From contig NZ_CP021768.1 of assembly GCF_002192255.1 (NCBI RefSeq), forward strand, positions 3,490,001-3,554,000: a DNA stretch of 64,000 nucleotides, given 5' to 3'. This document shows positions 35,297 to 43,144 of this stretch, in pieces. How positions within the stretch are numbered: the stretch's first letter is position 1; each line of letters begins with the position of its first letter. Source of the stretch: Stenotrophomonas sp. WZN-1 (lineage in GTDB: Bacteria; Pseudomonadota; Gammaproteobacteria; Xanthomonadales; Xanthomonadaceae). Made by a program: the position numbers and the translations under genes. The notes under the pieces are model-generated. The model saw nothing but the letters and a program-made list of their open reading frames with translations. It did no database searches and was not told where the DNA came from.

Positions 35297-35974
35297 TCAG
35301 GCTTCCGGGGTGGCGATGCGGTATCCGATGCCATGGCGGGTCTGGATCAGCGGTACTTCAAACGGCTTGTCGACCACCGCACGCAGGCCGTGGATGTGGA
35401 CACGCAGCGAATCCGAGTCGGGCAGTTCTTCGCCCCAGACGCGGGTTTCCAGCTCCTGGCGGGTCACCACGGCCGGCGCGGCCTCCATCAGGGCCTGCAG
35501 GATCTTCAGCGCGGTCGGGTTGAGCTGCAGCAGCTTGCCCTGGCGGCGCACTTCCAGCGTGTCCAGGTTGTATTCCAGGTCGCCGGTTTCCAGCACGCGG
35601 GTCTGCACGCCCTTGCCGCGGCGCGACAGTGCGTTCAAGCGCACTTCCACTTCCTGCAGCGCGAACGGCTTGATCAGGTAGTCATCGGCGCCGGAATCGA
35701 AACCGGCCAGCTTGTTGTCCAGCGAGTCGCGGGCGGTCAGCATCAACACCGGCGTCTGCTTGCGCGCTTCGTTGCGCAGCTTGCGGCACACTTCGATGCC
35801 ATCCATGCCCGGCAGGTTCAGGTCCAGCACGATGGCGTCGAACTCGTGGACCACGGCCAGGTGCAGGCCGGTCACGCCGTCGGCGGCGAAGTCCACGGTG
35901 TGGCCACGATCCTCAAGGTAGTCGCCAAGGTTGGCGGCGATGTCGCTGTTGTCTTCGATTACGAGAATGCGCAC
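35297..35974 (-). CDS. OmpR-family response regulator
   Basis: A 225-residue regulator. Receiver domain with the phospho-aspartate in AIVLDLNLPGMDGIEV near residue 51, Thr in VLMLTARDS and Lys in DYLIKPFAL. The C-terminal winged helix has LNPTALKILQALMEAAPAVV and SLRVHIHGLRAVVDKPF. It is cotranscribed with the kinase that follows. It resembles ColR/VgrR of Xanthomonas, a cell-envelope and metal-response regulator, but this is unconfirmed. On the minus strand TTCGGTACGAA, an 11-bp palindrome near 36094, lies in its upstream gap and could be an operator. Confidence 0.88.
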   Translation of the reverse strand: MRILVIEDNSDIAANLGDYLEDRGHTVDFAADGVTGLHLAVVHEFDAIVLDLNLPGMDGIEVCRKLRNEARKQTPVLMLTARDSLDNKLAGFDSGADDYLIKPFALQEVEVRLNALSRRGKGVQTRVLETGDLEYNLDTLEVRRQGKLLQLNPTALKILQALMEAAPAVVTRQELETRVWGEELPDSDSLRVHIHGLRAVVDKPFEVPLIQTRHGIGYRIATPEA

Positions 35975-36135
35975 TGGGACCTCTGGTTCTTGAAGGGTCG
36001 TCGGGGGGCCAGGCCCACCTGCTCAGGATGCCCCTGTGCGGGTGGACGCGACGTCTACCTGCTGAACGATACAGGTTCCATTCTTAACATTTCGTACCGA
36101 AGGGGCGACACCGGCAGAAGCCCCGGGGCGAGCGG

Positions 36136-36597
36136 TCAGCGGCTGATGCGCTGCTGGTCGGTCAGCGCCCGGCGACTGTCTTCCTGGGCCTTGCGACGCT
36201 GGGCCACGGTCAGGCAGACGCTGGTCGGCAAGTTGCTGCCGGTAAGGCGCTCGCGGCGGCAGATCATGCGGCTGTCGGCCTGGGCGCGGGTCATGATGGT
36301 GTTGACGATCTCCTGCTCGTTGAACAGGTCGTTGCGCTCCTGCGGTGCGAGCTCATCCACCTTCTCGCGGCCATTCATCTTGATCCGGATCCTGTTCAGT
36401 GCCTGCTGCACGCGGCTCTTGTCCTCCAGCCCGATCTCGCTGTAATCCTCGCTGCCCATGGCCGTTTCAACGCGGCGGATCTGTTCGGACACCGGGGTGA
36501 AGGAATCCATCTGCACGGTGTCCTTCTGCGCCTTGGCCTGCACGGTGGCAACCAGGCCCAACGACAGCATCAGGGTGAGCGCAGTCTTGCGGTACAT
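36136..36597 (-). CDS. Exported two-cysteine protein, tandem family member 3
   Basis: A 153-residue exported protein, third in transcription order of a three-gene tandem family. The signal peptide is MYRKTALTLMLSLGLVATVQ, cut near AKA. The middle, SEDYSEIGLEDKSRVQQALN, and the C-terminal signature (MICRRERLTGSNLP then TSVCLTVAQRRKAQEDSRR) contain the two cysteines shared by all members and probably a disulfide. GGAG lies 7 bases before the ATG at 36597; an ATG four codons upstream overlaps that GGAG. The family is not one I can name. It precedes the two-component genes on the same strand. Confidence 0.8.
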   Translation of the reverse strand: MYRKTALTLMLSLGLVATVQAKAQKDTVQMDSFTPVSEQIRRVETAMGSEDYSEIGLEDKSRVQQALNRIRIKMNGREKVDELAPQERNDLFNEQEIVNTIMTRAQADSRMICRRERLTGSNLPTSVCLTVAQRRKAQEDSRRALTDQQRISR

Positions 36598-36712
36598 GAC
36601 GAGCTCCATGTTCGTCCATGAATAGGGTCTGGACTTTACGGTTCCGCCAATGCGTCCACAAGGGACGCACGGCAGGGTGACCGGTGGCGGCGTGCAATCG
36701 GTCCGGCAGCGA

Positions 36713-37183
36713 TCAGGGCTTGTAGTTGTTGAAGCGCTGGTTGTCGTTGAGCGCCTTGCGGCTGTCTTCCTGCGCCTTGCGGCGCTGGGCCACGGTCAGG
36801 CAGACGCTCTGCGGCATGTTGCTGCCGGTGGTGCGCTCGCGGCGGCAGACCATGCGGCTGTCGGCGTGGGCGCGGGTCATGATCGTGTTGATCACTTCCT
36901 GGTCGTTGAAGATCTCGGTGCGGTCGTGCGGACTCAGCTGCTCCACACGCTCGTGGTCGCCCATCTTGATCTTGATGCGGCCCAGCGCCTGCTGCACACG
37001 GCTCTTGTCTTCCAGCCCGATCTCGCTGTAGTCCTCGGTGTTGATCGCCGCTTCAACGTTGCGGATCTGTTCGGCCACCGGGGCGTTGGCGTCGAACTTC
37101 ACCTGCCCTTTCTCGGGCTTGGCGTGGGCGGTGGTGGCCAGGGCCAGGCCCAGCATCAGGGCGACGGGGATCATGCGCTGCAT
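36713..37183 (-). CDS. Exported two-cysteine protein, tandem family member 2
   Basis: A 156-residue exported protein. The signal peptide is MQRMIPVALMLGLALATTAH, cut near AHA. It matches member 3 most closely: NTEDYSEIGLEDKSRVQQAL, TIMTRAHADSRMVCRRERTT, GSNMPQSVCLTVAQRRKAQE. A strong GGAGGTAACG precedes the ATG at 37183. The bases just upstream (CTCATGGAAGAACCTGGAGG) resemble those before member 3 (TTCATGGACGAACATGGAGC), so duplication included the leader. Function unknown; periplasmic location is inferred. Confidence 0.8.
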   Translation of the reverse strand: MQRMIPVALMLGLALATTAHAKPEKGQVKFDANAPVAEQIRNVEAAINTEDYSEIGLEDKSRVQQALGRIKIKMGDHERVEQLSPHDRTEIFNDQEVINTIMTRAHADSRMVCRRERTTGSNMPQSVCLTVAQRRKAQEDSRKALNDNQRFNNYKP

Positions 37184-37278
37184 CGTTACCTCCAGGTTCT
37201 TCCATGAGTGGAACATCGACCCTGCGGTGCCACCGATACGCCGTCACGGCACGTTCGGTGGGCCGAAAGGCAGTGCGG

Positions 37279-37758
37279 TCAACGCCCTGCGGGCGGTGGG
37301 CTGAGCGTGTTGTAGCTGCGCTGGTCGTTGATCAGCGCCTTGCCTTTCTCTTCGATCCGGCGCCGTTCGGCCACGGTCAGGCAGCGGCTCTTGGGCATGT
37401 TGCTGCCGGTGGTGCGTTCGTACCTGCAGATCTGGCGGCTGTCTTCATGGCCACGCGCCAACAGGGTGTTGATGCGTTCCTGCTCGTTGAAGACCTCGGC
37501 CTGCAGCTGCGGCGGCAGCTCCTGCACGGTCTGGCGCTCGCCCATGTGCTGGCGGATGCGCGACAGCGACTGCTGAACCTGGCTGCGATCGTCGGCAGAC
37601 AGTTCGGCATAGTCGGGGGCGGCCAGGGCGGTTTCCACCTGGCGCATCTGCTCGGCGACCGACCCCTGCCGGTCCATCTGTACAGCGGCCTTCTCCGGCT
37701 TGGCGGCAACAGCGCCAGACAGGCCCAGCAGCAACGCGATCGTCATGATGCGGTACAT
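37279..37758 (-). CDS. Exported two-cysteine protein, tandem family member 1
   Basis: A 159-residue exported protein, first in transcription order and most divergent. The signal peptide is MYRIMTIALLLGLSGAVAAK. The core retains the family pattern (PDYAELSADDRSQVQQSLSR, RQICRYERTTGSNMPKSRCL, TVAERRRIEEKGKAL), with a proline-rich tail. GGGAGG precedes the ATG at 37758. Upstream, CTTGTGGACGC recurs before member 3 as well, a possible shared promoter element. The terminator of rimK lies about 95 bases upstream of its start. Confidence 0.8.
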   Translation of the reverse strand: MYRIMTIALLLGLSGAVAAKPEKAAVQMDRQGSVAEQMRQVETALAAPDYAELSADDRSQVQQSLSRIRQHMGERQTVQELPPQLQAEVFNEQERINTLLARGHEDSRQICRYERTTGSNMPKSRCLTVAERRRIEEKGKALINDQRSYNTLSPPPAGR

Positions 37759-37853
37759 CGCCAACCTCCCGATCCATCCCGGAACGAAGGGCCAACTCTA
37801 CGACCGTCACGCGGCGTCCACAAGAGACCTTGGGCACAGGGCCGAGCAGGCAT

Positions 37854-37888
37854 AAAAAAGGCCCAGACGGTGCACCCGCCTGGGCCTG
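37854..37888 (-). terminator. Intrinsic terminator after rimK
   Basis: On the minus strand CAGGCCCAGGCGGGTGCACC then GTCTGGGCCTTTTTTATG forms a hairpin with a six-T run, about 130 bases past the rimK stop. Confidence 0.8.
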
Positions 37889-38017
37889 AAGTCGTATCCC
37901 GATACCGATCCTGCTGAGAGGCAGAGCTGCGGTTCGCTGAAGCCTACGCCGGGGCCGATTAAAGCCTCGTTAAAGCGCCGGATCATTTCGCCATGAGAAT
38001 CATAACCGACTGAATGA

Positions 38018-38896
38018 TCAGGGCTTTTTCAACTTTTCCACGTGCTCGATGATGCGTGTGGCCACGTCGACGCCGCAGGCCGCTTCGATGCCCTCCAGGC
38101 CCGGCGTGGAGTTGACCTCCAGCACCAGCGGGCCACGCGCAGAGCGGATCAGGTCCACGCCGCACACCGACAGGCCCAGCGCCTTGGCCGAACGCACCGC
38201 CACCTGCTGCTCGGCGCGGCTGGCCTTGGCGGCCACGGCGGTACCGCCGGCGTGCAGGTTGGAGCGGAAGTCCCCCTCCGGTGCCTGCCGCTGCATCGAC
38301 GCCACCACCTGGTCGCCCACCACGAAGCAGCGCAGGTCCGCGCCCTTGGCCTCGCCGATGAATTCCTGCATCAGGAAGTTGGCGTACAGGCCGCGCAGCG
38401 CTTCGACGATGCCGCGCGAGGCACTGGCCTTCTCGGTCAGGATCACGCCGCGCCCCTGGGTGCCTTCATTGAGCTTCACCACATGCGGCGGCGGGCCGAG
38501 CATGGACAGCAGATCGACGGTGTCGTCGGGGTTGTCGCCGAACACGGTGACCGGCATGTCGATGCCCTTGGCCGCCAGCAGCTGGTGCGCGCGCAGCTTG
38601 TCGCGCGAACGCAGGATGGCATCGGACGGATTGGGCGTGCGCGCGCCCATCAGCTCGAACTGGCGCAGCACCGCGGTGCCGTAGCGGGTGATCGAGGCAC
38701 CGATGCGCGGAATGACCATGTCCACGCCGGTCATTGGCCGGCCCTTGTAGTGCATGGAAAAGCCATCGGCGGCGATGCGCATGTAGCAGCGCAACGGGTC
38801 CAGGATGCGCACGGTGTGGCCGCGCGCGCGCGCCGCCTCGACCAGCCGACGGGTGGAATACAGAGAGCTGTTGCGGGACAGGATGGCGAGCTTCAT
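38018..38896 (-). CDS. rimK: RimK-type ATP-grasp glutamate ligase
   Basis: An ATP-grasp ligase of 292 residues (E. coli RimK 300). RimK adds glutamates to the C terminus of ribosomal protein S6. The start [20 protein letters not shown] is typical; [16 protein letters not shown] near residue 142 is the ATP-grasp loop; [18 protein letters not shown] near 260 holds the metal and phosphate ligands. The frame is open to 39367 but only MKLAI... fits the family. It stands alone; a terminator is downstream. The substrate in this organism is inferred from the family. Confidence 0.92.
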   Translation of the reverse strand: MKLAILSRNSSLYSTRRLVEAARARGHTVRILDPLRCYMRIAADGFSMHYKGRPMTGVDMVIPRIGASITRYGTAVLRQFELMGARTPNPSDAILRSRDKLRAHQLLAAKGIDMPVTVFGDNPDDTVDLLSMLGPPPHVVKLNEGTQGRGVILTEKASASRGIVEALRGLYANFLMQEFIGEAKGADLRCFVVGDQVVASMQRQAPEGDFRSNLHAGGTAVAAKASRAEQQVAVRSAKALGLSVCGVDLIRSARGPLVLEVNSTPGLEGIEAACGVDVATRIIEHVEKLKKP

Positions 38897-39063
38897 CGCA
38901 GTGGGATCGGTCGGCAGGCGCGCAGCATAGCGCGGGCGTGTGGCGGGTGGATGATGCCCTGCCGGCAGGCGCATCTGCGTGCCTGCCGGGGCTGTGCGAA
39001 GATGCCTGTCGCCGGCTGCAGGACAGGACACGGCCGGCTTACACAACCCAAGGAGAACCACAG

Positions 39064-39429
39064 ATGCGAATGGGAATTCCGCTGTTGTTGCTGTTTGGCC
39101 TGGTGGGAAGCGCCGCTGGAGTGCAGGCCGCGCCGACCCACGCAGTCTCCCGGCTCTACTTCGATGCCAACAGCACCCTGATCGGCCAGGGCCTGCGCTA
39201 CTGCACGGGCAAGACCCAGCACCAGGGCATTGCCTCACACGCCAATACCCGCTGGATCGATGTGTCCTACGCCTGCCAGGGTGACTCGACCGACGTCTCC
39301 TACGGCAGCTGGGTACCTGCGCAACTGCGGCAGGACTTCTGCACGCTGTATGACGCCTGCACGTCACTGATGCCGTGGCCGGAACCCGGCCTGCCCGGCA
39401 CGCTCGGCAACGGCTTCTACTCGGACTGA
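39064..39429 (+). CDS. Small exported protein, DUF6289-like
   Basis: A 121-residue exported protein. AAGGAG precedes the ATG at 39064. The signal peptide ([20 protein letters not shown]) is cut near VQAAP. The mature part has four cysteines ([25 protein letters not shown]), and its first half ([19 protein letters not shown]) resembles DUF6289 proteins, a low-confidence match. Function unknown. A thioesterase gene follows 80 bases on. Confidence 0.65.
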   Translation: MRMGIPLLLLFGLVGSAAGVQAAPTHAVSRLYFDANSTLIGQGLRYCTGKTQHQGIASHANTRWIDVSYACQGDSTDVSYGSWVPAQLRQDFCTLYDACTSLMPWPEPGLPGTLGNGFYSD

Positions 39430-39507
39430 CGGCCGGTAGCGCTGTGCCATCTCCGGCGATGGCAGCACCGTCGCCGGGGACTCCACCCGCTATGCCCCGG
39501 AGACTTC

Positions 39508-39930
39508 ATGCCACTGACGATCCTTCCGCGCTTCTCCGAAGTGGATGTACTCGGCCACGTCACCAACACCGCCCTTCCCGTCTGGTTCGAGGAAGGTCGC
39601 CAGGAGATCTTCCGGCATTTCAGCCGCGAGGCCAGCATGCGCGACCTGACGCTGATCCTGCGCCGCTACGAGATCGACTTCCTGCAGCAGATACAACCGG
39701 GACACGAAGTGCGCATCGAGACCCGCATCGAGAACATTGGCCGCTCCTCGCTGTCGATCGTGCAGCAGGCGTTCCAGTTCGAGGCCCTGGTGGCCAGCGG
39801 GCGCTGCGTGATGGTGCATTTCGACTACACAACCAACGCCTCGCGCGCCATCGATGCGGAGCAGCGCCGGGCGTTGTCAGGGCTGTTTACCGAGGAGTAT
39901 GCGCAGCGGGTGCAGGCGGCAGGCGCATGA
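39508..39930 (+). CDS. Hotdog-fold acyl-CoA thioesterase
   Basis: A 140-residue protein of the 4HBT superfamily. The N-terminal motif FSEVDVLGHVTNTALPVWFE has the position of the catalytic Asp of YbgC/FadM-type thioesterases, and FEEGRQEIFRHF continues the pattern. It should hydrolyse an acyl-CoA in the cytosol; the chain length cannot be told. No partner gene is evident. It ends near the leftward membrane-protein gene. Confidence 0.82.
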   Translation: MPLTILPRFSEVDVLGHVTNTALPVWFEEGRQEIFRHFSREASMRDLTLILRRYEIDFLQQIQPGHEVRIETRIENIGRSSLSIVQQAFQFEALVASGRCVMVHFDYTTNASRAIDAEQRRALSGLFTEEYAQRVQAAGA

Positions 39931-40098
39931 GCCATGCGGAAATCCGGTCATCCGCGTTCGGTACTGCCCGCAGCCCACTCTTCAGCGCTTCCAGCACTTT
40001 CCCGGCATGCATCCTGGTGTGCAACGTGAGCGTCATGATGCCTTCCACTTGCCCGTCTCCGGCGGTGGGAAGGCCATCGCCGGAGACGTCCCCATGAC

Positions 40099-41280
40099 TC
40101 ATCCAGGGGATACGTGCCGCTGATCCGCGCGGGGAAGGCGCAGCGAGAAGCATCCATCGCGGACACGCACGGCCAGTGCGGTTTCCCGCCATTCCACAGG
40201 CAGTGCCAACGCCGTGTGGGGCGTGGGGATGCGTGTGATCGCCTCGAACGTCCAGCGTTCCTCATAGGCTCCGCAGCGAAGCGTTCCGTCATCGCCGACC
40301 TCGATCACATCGATCCAGGCCCCACTCCGGGCCTTGCCGCTGCCGCCCATCGCACGGCGGCCAATGGCCTGCCAATGCCCCTGCCAGTGCACGAGCCATA
40401 CGCCCTCGATGGGACGCAGATCTCCATCAAGCACGCTGCCCGCTACTACCACGCATCGTCCGGACGGGCTGGCGATGACCGTTTCCAGATCGCAGGCGTG
40501 ACGGTCACTGCGCTCGCCATCAAGACAGAGGGCGTACGGACAGATGCGTGTAAAGAGAGTCGGATGCGCGGTCAGGCGCAGGTCGTCGGGAAGCAGCGGG
40601 ATGGCCTGCAGCACCCGGGCATCAGGCAGGACATGCCGCACTACCTGCGGCAACCCGGCGGCCAGCGCCGGGTGCTCCTGTTCCAGCCATAGACCCCGGC
40701 AGGGGCGCAGCGTGGTTGATCGACCGGGAAGATCCCTCAACCACATCGCGGCTTCGGCATCCCCGCCAAGCTGCCGGCGCTCGTGCAGTTCCTGCCAGAA
40801 CAGACTGGGAACAATCGCCAGCAGGTGGATCACCCTCTTGTCCGCTTCGTCGTAGACGATCACCGCTTCGCTGCGATCGCTGTAGCCACTGGCCACACGC
40901 AGCGCGCTGCCCGCCAGCGCCTGCCACTCGCCGCTGGCATCGTGGCTGCCTGCGGTGGATACACCCTCGACAATGGCGCCATCGCGCAGCATCACGGTGC
41001 CGTAGGCTGGCCCACCCATGCCCAGCTCGCCCCAATCCAACAGGACATCATGCGTGGGCGGCCGGACGGCGAAGGGCAGCTTCGCCCGTGAGCGCAGCAG
41101 TGCGCCACCTACGGCATCGCCGACCAGATCCAAGCGCTGCAGCACGCCGCCCAGGGCAAGGCATGCGGCCAGGCCAACGACCACACCCCAAGGCGACCAC
41201 CACGCCACGCAGATGGCGACCCATATCAGGAATGGCAGCCACTGGGTGAAACGGCGGAGGGCGATTCGATCAACGGTCAT
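40099..41280 (-). CDS. Two-helix membrane protein of unknown function
   Basis: A 393-residue protein from the ATG at 41280 (an alternative start lies ten codons upstream). Two hydrophobic stretches at the N terminus (WLPFLIWVAICVAWW and GVVVGLAACLALGGV) are followed by a large soluble region rich in Trp (GVWLVHWQGHWQAIG), which is probably cytoplasmic or periplasmic. No recognised domain. It is divergent from the PoNi-like gene with 94 bases between, but nothing links their functions. Confidence 0.65.
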   Translation of the reverse strand: MTVDRIALRRFTQWLPFLIWVAICVAWWSPWGVVVGLAACLALGGVLQRLDLVGDAVGGALLRSRAKLPFAVRPPTHDVLLDWGELGMGGPAYGTVMLRDGAIVEGVSTAGSHDASGEWQALAGSALRVASGYSDRSEAVIVYDEADKRVIHLLAIVPSLFWQELHERRQLGGDAEAAMWLRDLPGRSTTLRPCRGLWLEQEHPALAAGLPQVVRHVLPDARVLQAIPLLPDDLRLTAHPTLFTRICPYALCLDGERSDRHACDLETVIASPSGRCVVVAGSVLDGDLRPIEGVWLVHWQGHWQAIGRRAMGGSGKARSGAWIDVIEVGDDGTLRCGAYEERWTFEAITRIPTPHTALALPVEWRETALAVRVRDGCFSLRLPRADQRHVSPG

Positions 41281-41374
41281 GCGGTCTTGGTGGCGGCGAC
41301 TGCGCACCATTCAAACCTTCAACGCTGTGCCAGGCAATGGGGCTTGAACCGGCAATGCCGCTAGACTCTCCCTG

Positions 41375-42253
41375 ATGATGGAATCGATGACTGCCGTGAA
41401 GCGCCGGAATCGGCTGCAGGAAATCTTGCCGCGATGGAGAGCACTGGCCAAGGCCCCGGGCCTACCGCGCCGCACGCTTCGGCTGCCTGATTGGCAGGCG
41501 GACTGGAACGCAGGCATGGCCTTGCTTGCACGCCATGCGCGCAATGGCGGTGAATCTGCGGAGGAACCGCTGCAGGGGCATGCGGCCCTGGAGCATGCCT
41601 ACGGCTGGGAAACGGCCGCACAGACCGGCAGCAACCTGCTGCTGAAAGGCATCGACCGGGGCTTCGCCCCCGCCGCATTGCAGCAGATGCATGCCGACGT
41701 AGCAGATCTCTGGCTCGAGCATGCGCGTTTGCTGGCCATTGCCCGGGGCAGCCTGCAACAGCAAGGCCACGACATCGCGCTGGCTGCGCCGTTGCAATCG
41801 CGCACAACGCAGCACTACGAGTACGCGCTGCAACTGTTATCACTGGGCGTGCTGCTGGATGCGCAGGAGCGCCTGCCGGCGCTGGTGGAGAAGGTGCTCT
41901 GCTTCGACACCGACCGCGTGCTGGACTACCTCACCGCGCCGGCGCTGGGCCTGGTGGAAGCCAGTGATGAGGTCTTTCATCCGCGACCGTTCGCCGAGCT
42001 GTTCGCACCGCTGCGCGACGATGAAGCGTTCGACCCTTCGCTGCTGGCCGGCTACCTGCAGGTGCAGTACCGCGACTTCTTCCTGCTGGCGCCAAAGGCC
42101 CAGAAGCGGACCCGACGCCTGACTGGACCGAATGCATGGGGATACTGGGCGCTTGAGGTGGCAGCGCTGGTGGTGCTGTATGGCGGTGACGACGCCACAC
42201 TGCGCACCTGCCCGCACTACCCTTCCGACCTGGTGGACTTCGCCCGGCGCTGA
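41375..42253 (+). CDS. PoNi-like immunity protein (DUF1910/DUF1911)
   Basis: A 292-residue protein matching PoNi immunity proteins, which neutralise PoNe-type DNase effectors delivered by type VI or other secretion systems. The N-terminal part (LEHAYGWETAAQTGSNLLLK) corresponds to DUF1910, and the C-terminal end, NAWGYWALEVAALVVLYGGD, then CPHYPSDLVDFARR, to DUF1911, with the typical GYWxxE and PxDLVDxAR. An ATG at 41387 is an alternative start with a better GGA. No toxin, VgrG or Rhs gene is near, so it is an orphan here. It is convergent with the DUF805 gene, one base apart. Confidence 0.8.
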   Translation: MMESMTAVKRRNRLQEILPRWRALAKAPGLPRRTLRLPDWQADWNAGMALLARHARNGGESAEEPLQGHAALEHAYGWETAAQTGSNLLLKGIDRGFAPAALQQMHADVADLWLEHARLLAIARGSLQQQGHDIALAAPLQSRTTQHYEYALQLLSLGVLLDAQERLPALVEKVLCFDTDRVLDYLTAPALGLVEASDEVFHPRPFAELFAPLRDDEAFDPSLLAGYLQVQYRDFFLLAPKAQKRTRRLTGPNAWGYWALEVAALVVLYGGDDATLRTCPHYPSDLVDFARR

Positions 42254-42254
42254 G

Positions 42255-42659
42255 TCACGCACCCGGCAGGCCGGAAACATCGCCGAATCGATTCTCTTCC
42301 TCGTTGCCCGGCAGGAGCATGAGAGGGAAGAGGACGAATACACCCAGCGGGATGAAGGCGATCACAACGTACCAGCCAGACTCGTCGATGTCGTGCAGTC
42401 GTCGAACGGCCAGGGCCAGCATCGGCGGAAGAAGGACGATGACCGCGCAAACCGTCATCACGCTTCCCAGTGTCCGGAACGGCCCGAAGGCCTCCCAATC
42501 GAGCAGCACGGTGCCTGTCAGCCAGTATCCGCTGTCCATCAAGGTGTAGCCCACTGCCACCGCAAGCGCAGCAAACAGAGAGTACGACCAGAACTCCTTC
42601 CGGTTGGATCGCCCTGAAAAATCAAAGCAACGCCTGATGGGCACGAGTGTGGCGATCAT
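42255..42659 (-). CDS. DUF805 membrane protein
   Basis: A 134-residue inner-membrane protein. CFDFSGRSNRKEFWSYSLFA, with the FxGRxxRxxFW signature, opens the DUF805 domain; about four helices follow, and RRLHDIDESGWYVVIAFIPL is the family's second signature (RRLHD-W). Function of DUF805 is unknown. It is convergent with the PoNi-like gene. Confidence 0.88.
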   Translation of the reverse strand: MIATLVPIRRCFDFSGRSNRKEFWSYSLFAALAVAVGYTLMDSGYWLTGTVLLDWEAFGPFRTLGSVMTVCAVIVLLPPMLALAVRRLHDIDESGWYVVIAFIPLGVFVLFPLMLLPGNEEENRFGDVSGLPGA

Positions 42660-42960
42660 TCACGCTCCGGGCAGCGGACGAGGAGGCAGGGGTTAACGAT
42701 CTTTTAGCATCCCCAAACCCAGCATCAACTGAACCCTGCGGCACGACGGGCGCGGCAGACAGCGGAAGTTGCAAGAGCCCGCGTCGACGATTCAAACGCG
42801 ATTGCAATGCGCCTTGTAAACAAGTCACTCGGCCGTGGTTCGGAGAAGCCACAGTCCAACGCATTGAAGAGAGAAATCAGGGCGTTGCCGCCACACGCTG
42901 GACTTCGGCGCGGTTCAGCGAGTGCGCCGCGTCTGCTTGGGGGTGAATACCCCGGAGACA
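42660..42960. other. Gene-free spacer beside tRNA-Gly
   Basis: A 300-base stretch with no credible gene on either strand. It lies downstream of the tRNA and holds the DUF805 promoter on its left side. No integrase, repeat pair or att-like duplicate of the tRNA end is visible. Confidence 0.5.
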
Positions 42961-43034
42961 TGGAGCGGGCGATGGGAATCGAACCCACGTCAGTAGCTTG
43001 GGAAGCTACAGCTCTACCATTGAGCTACGCCCGC
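42961..43034 (-). tRNA. tRNA-Gly (anticodon CCC)
   Basis: On the minus strand a full cloverleaf reads GCGGGCG acceptor, TAGCTCAATGGTAGAGC D-arm, GTAGC-TTCCCAA-GCTAC anticodon arm, GTGGGTTCGATTCCCAT T-arm and CGCCCGC, then T as discriminator and an encoded CCA. The seven-base loop TTCCCAA places CCC at positions 34-36, a glycine anticodon. It stands alone. Confidence 0.93.
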
Positions 43035-43092
43035 ATTGCGGGTGAAAGTCTATGCGGAGCGGCCGGTGTTGCGCAATGGCACCATGCCGCGA

Positions 43093-43132
43093 GGGGTCAG
43101 AGCCCTTTCCTTGCGGAAAGGGATCCGACCCC
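43093..43132. repeat. GGGGTC hairpin, copy 1
   Basis: GGGGTCAGAGCCCTTTCC-TTGC-GGAAAGGGATCCGACCCC, an 18-bp stem with two mismatches just past the autotransporter stop. The same hairpin type recurs at 45425-45465 and 53085-53121. In this position it may act as a transcription end or mRNA-stabilising structure. Confidence 0.65.
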
Positions 43133-43144
43133 GGCGGTTGCTGC

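Noticed and set aside
42961..43034. tRNA-Gly as an integration site
   Set aside because: No duplicated tRNA 3' end, integrase or foreign gene block is next to it.
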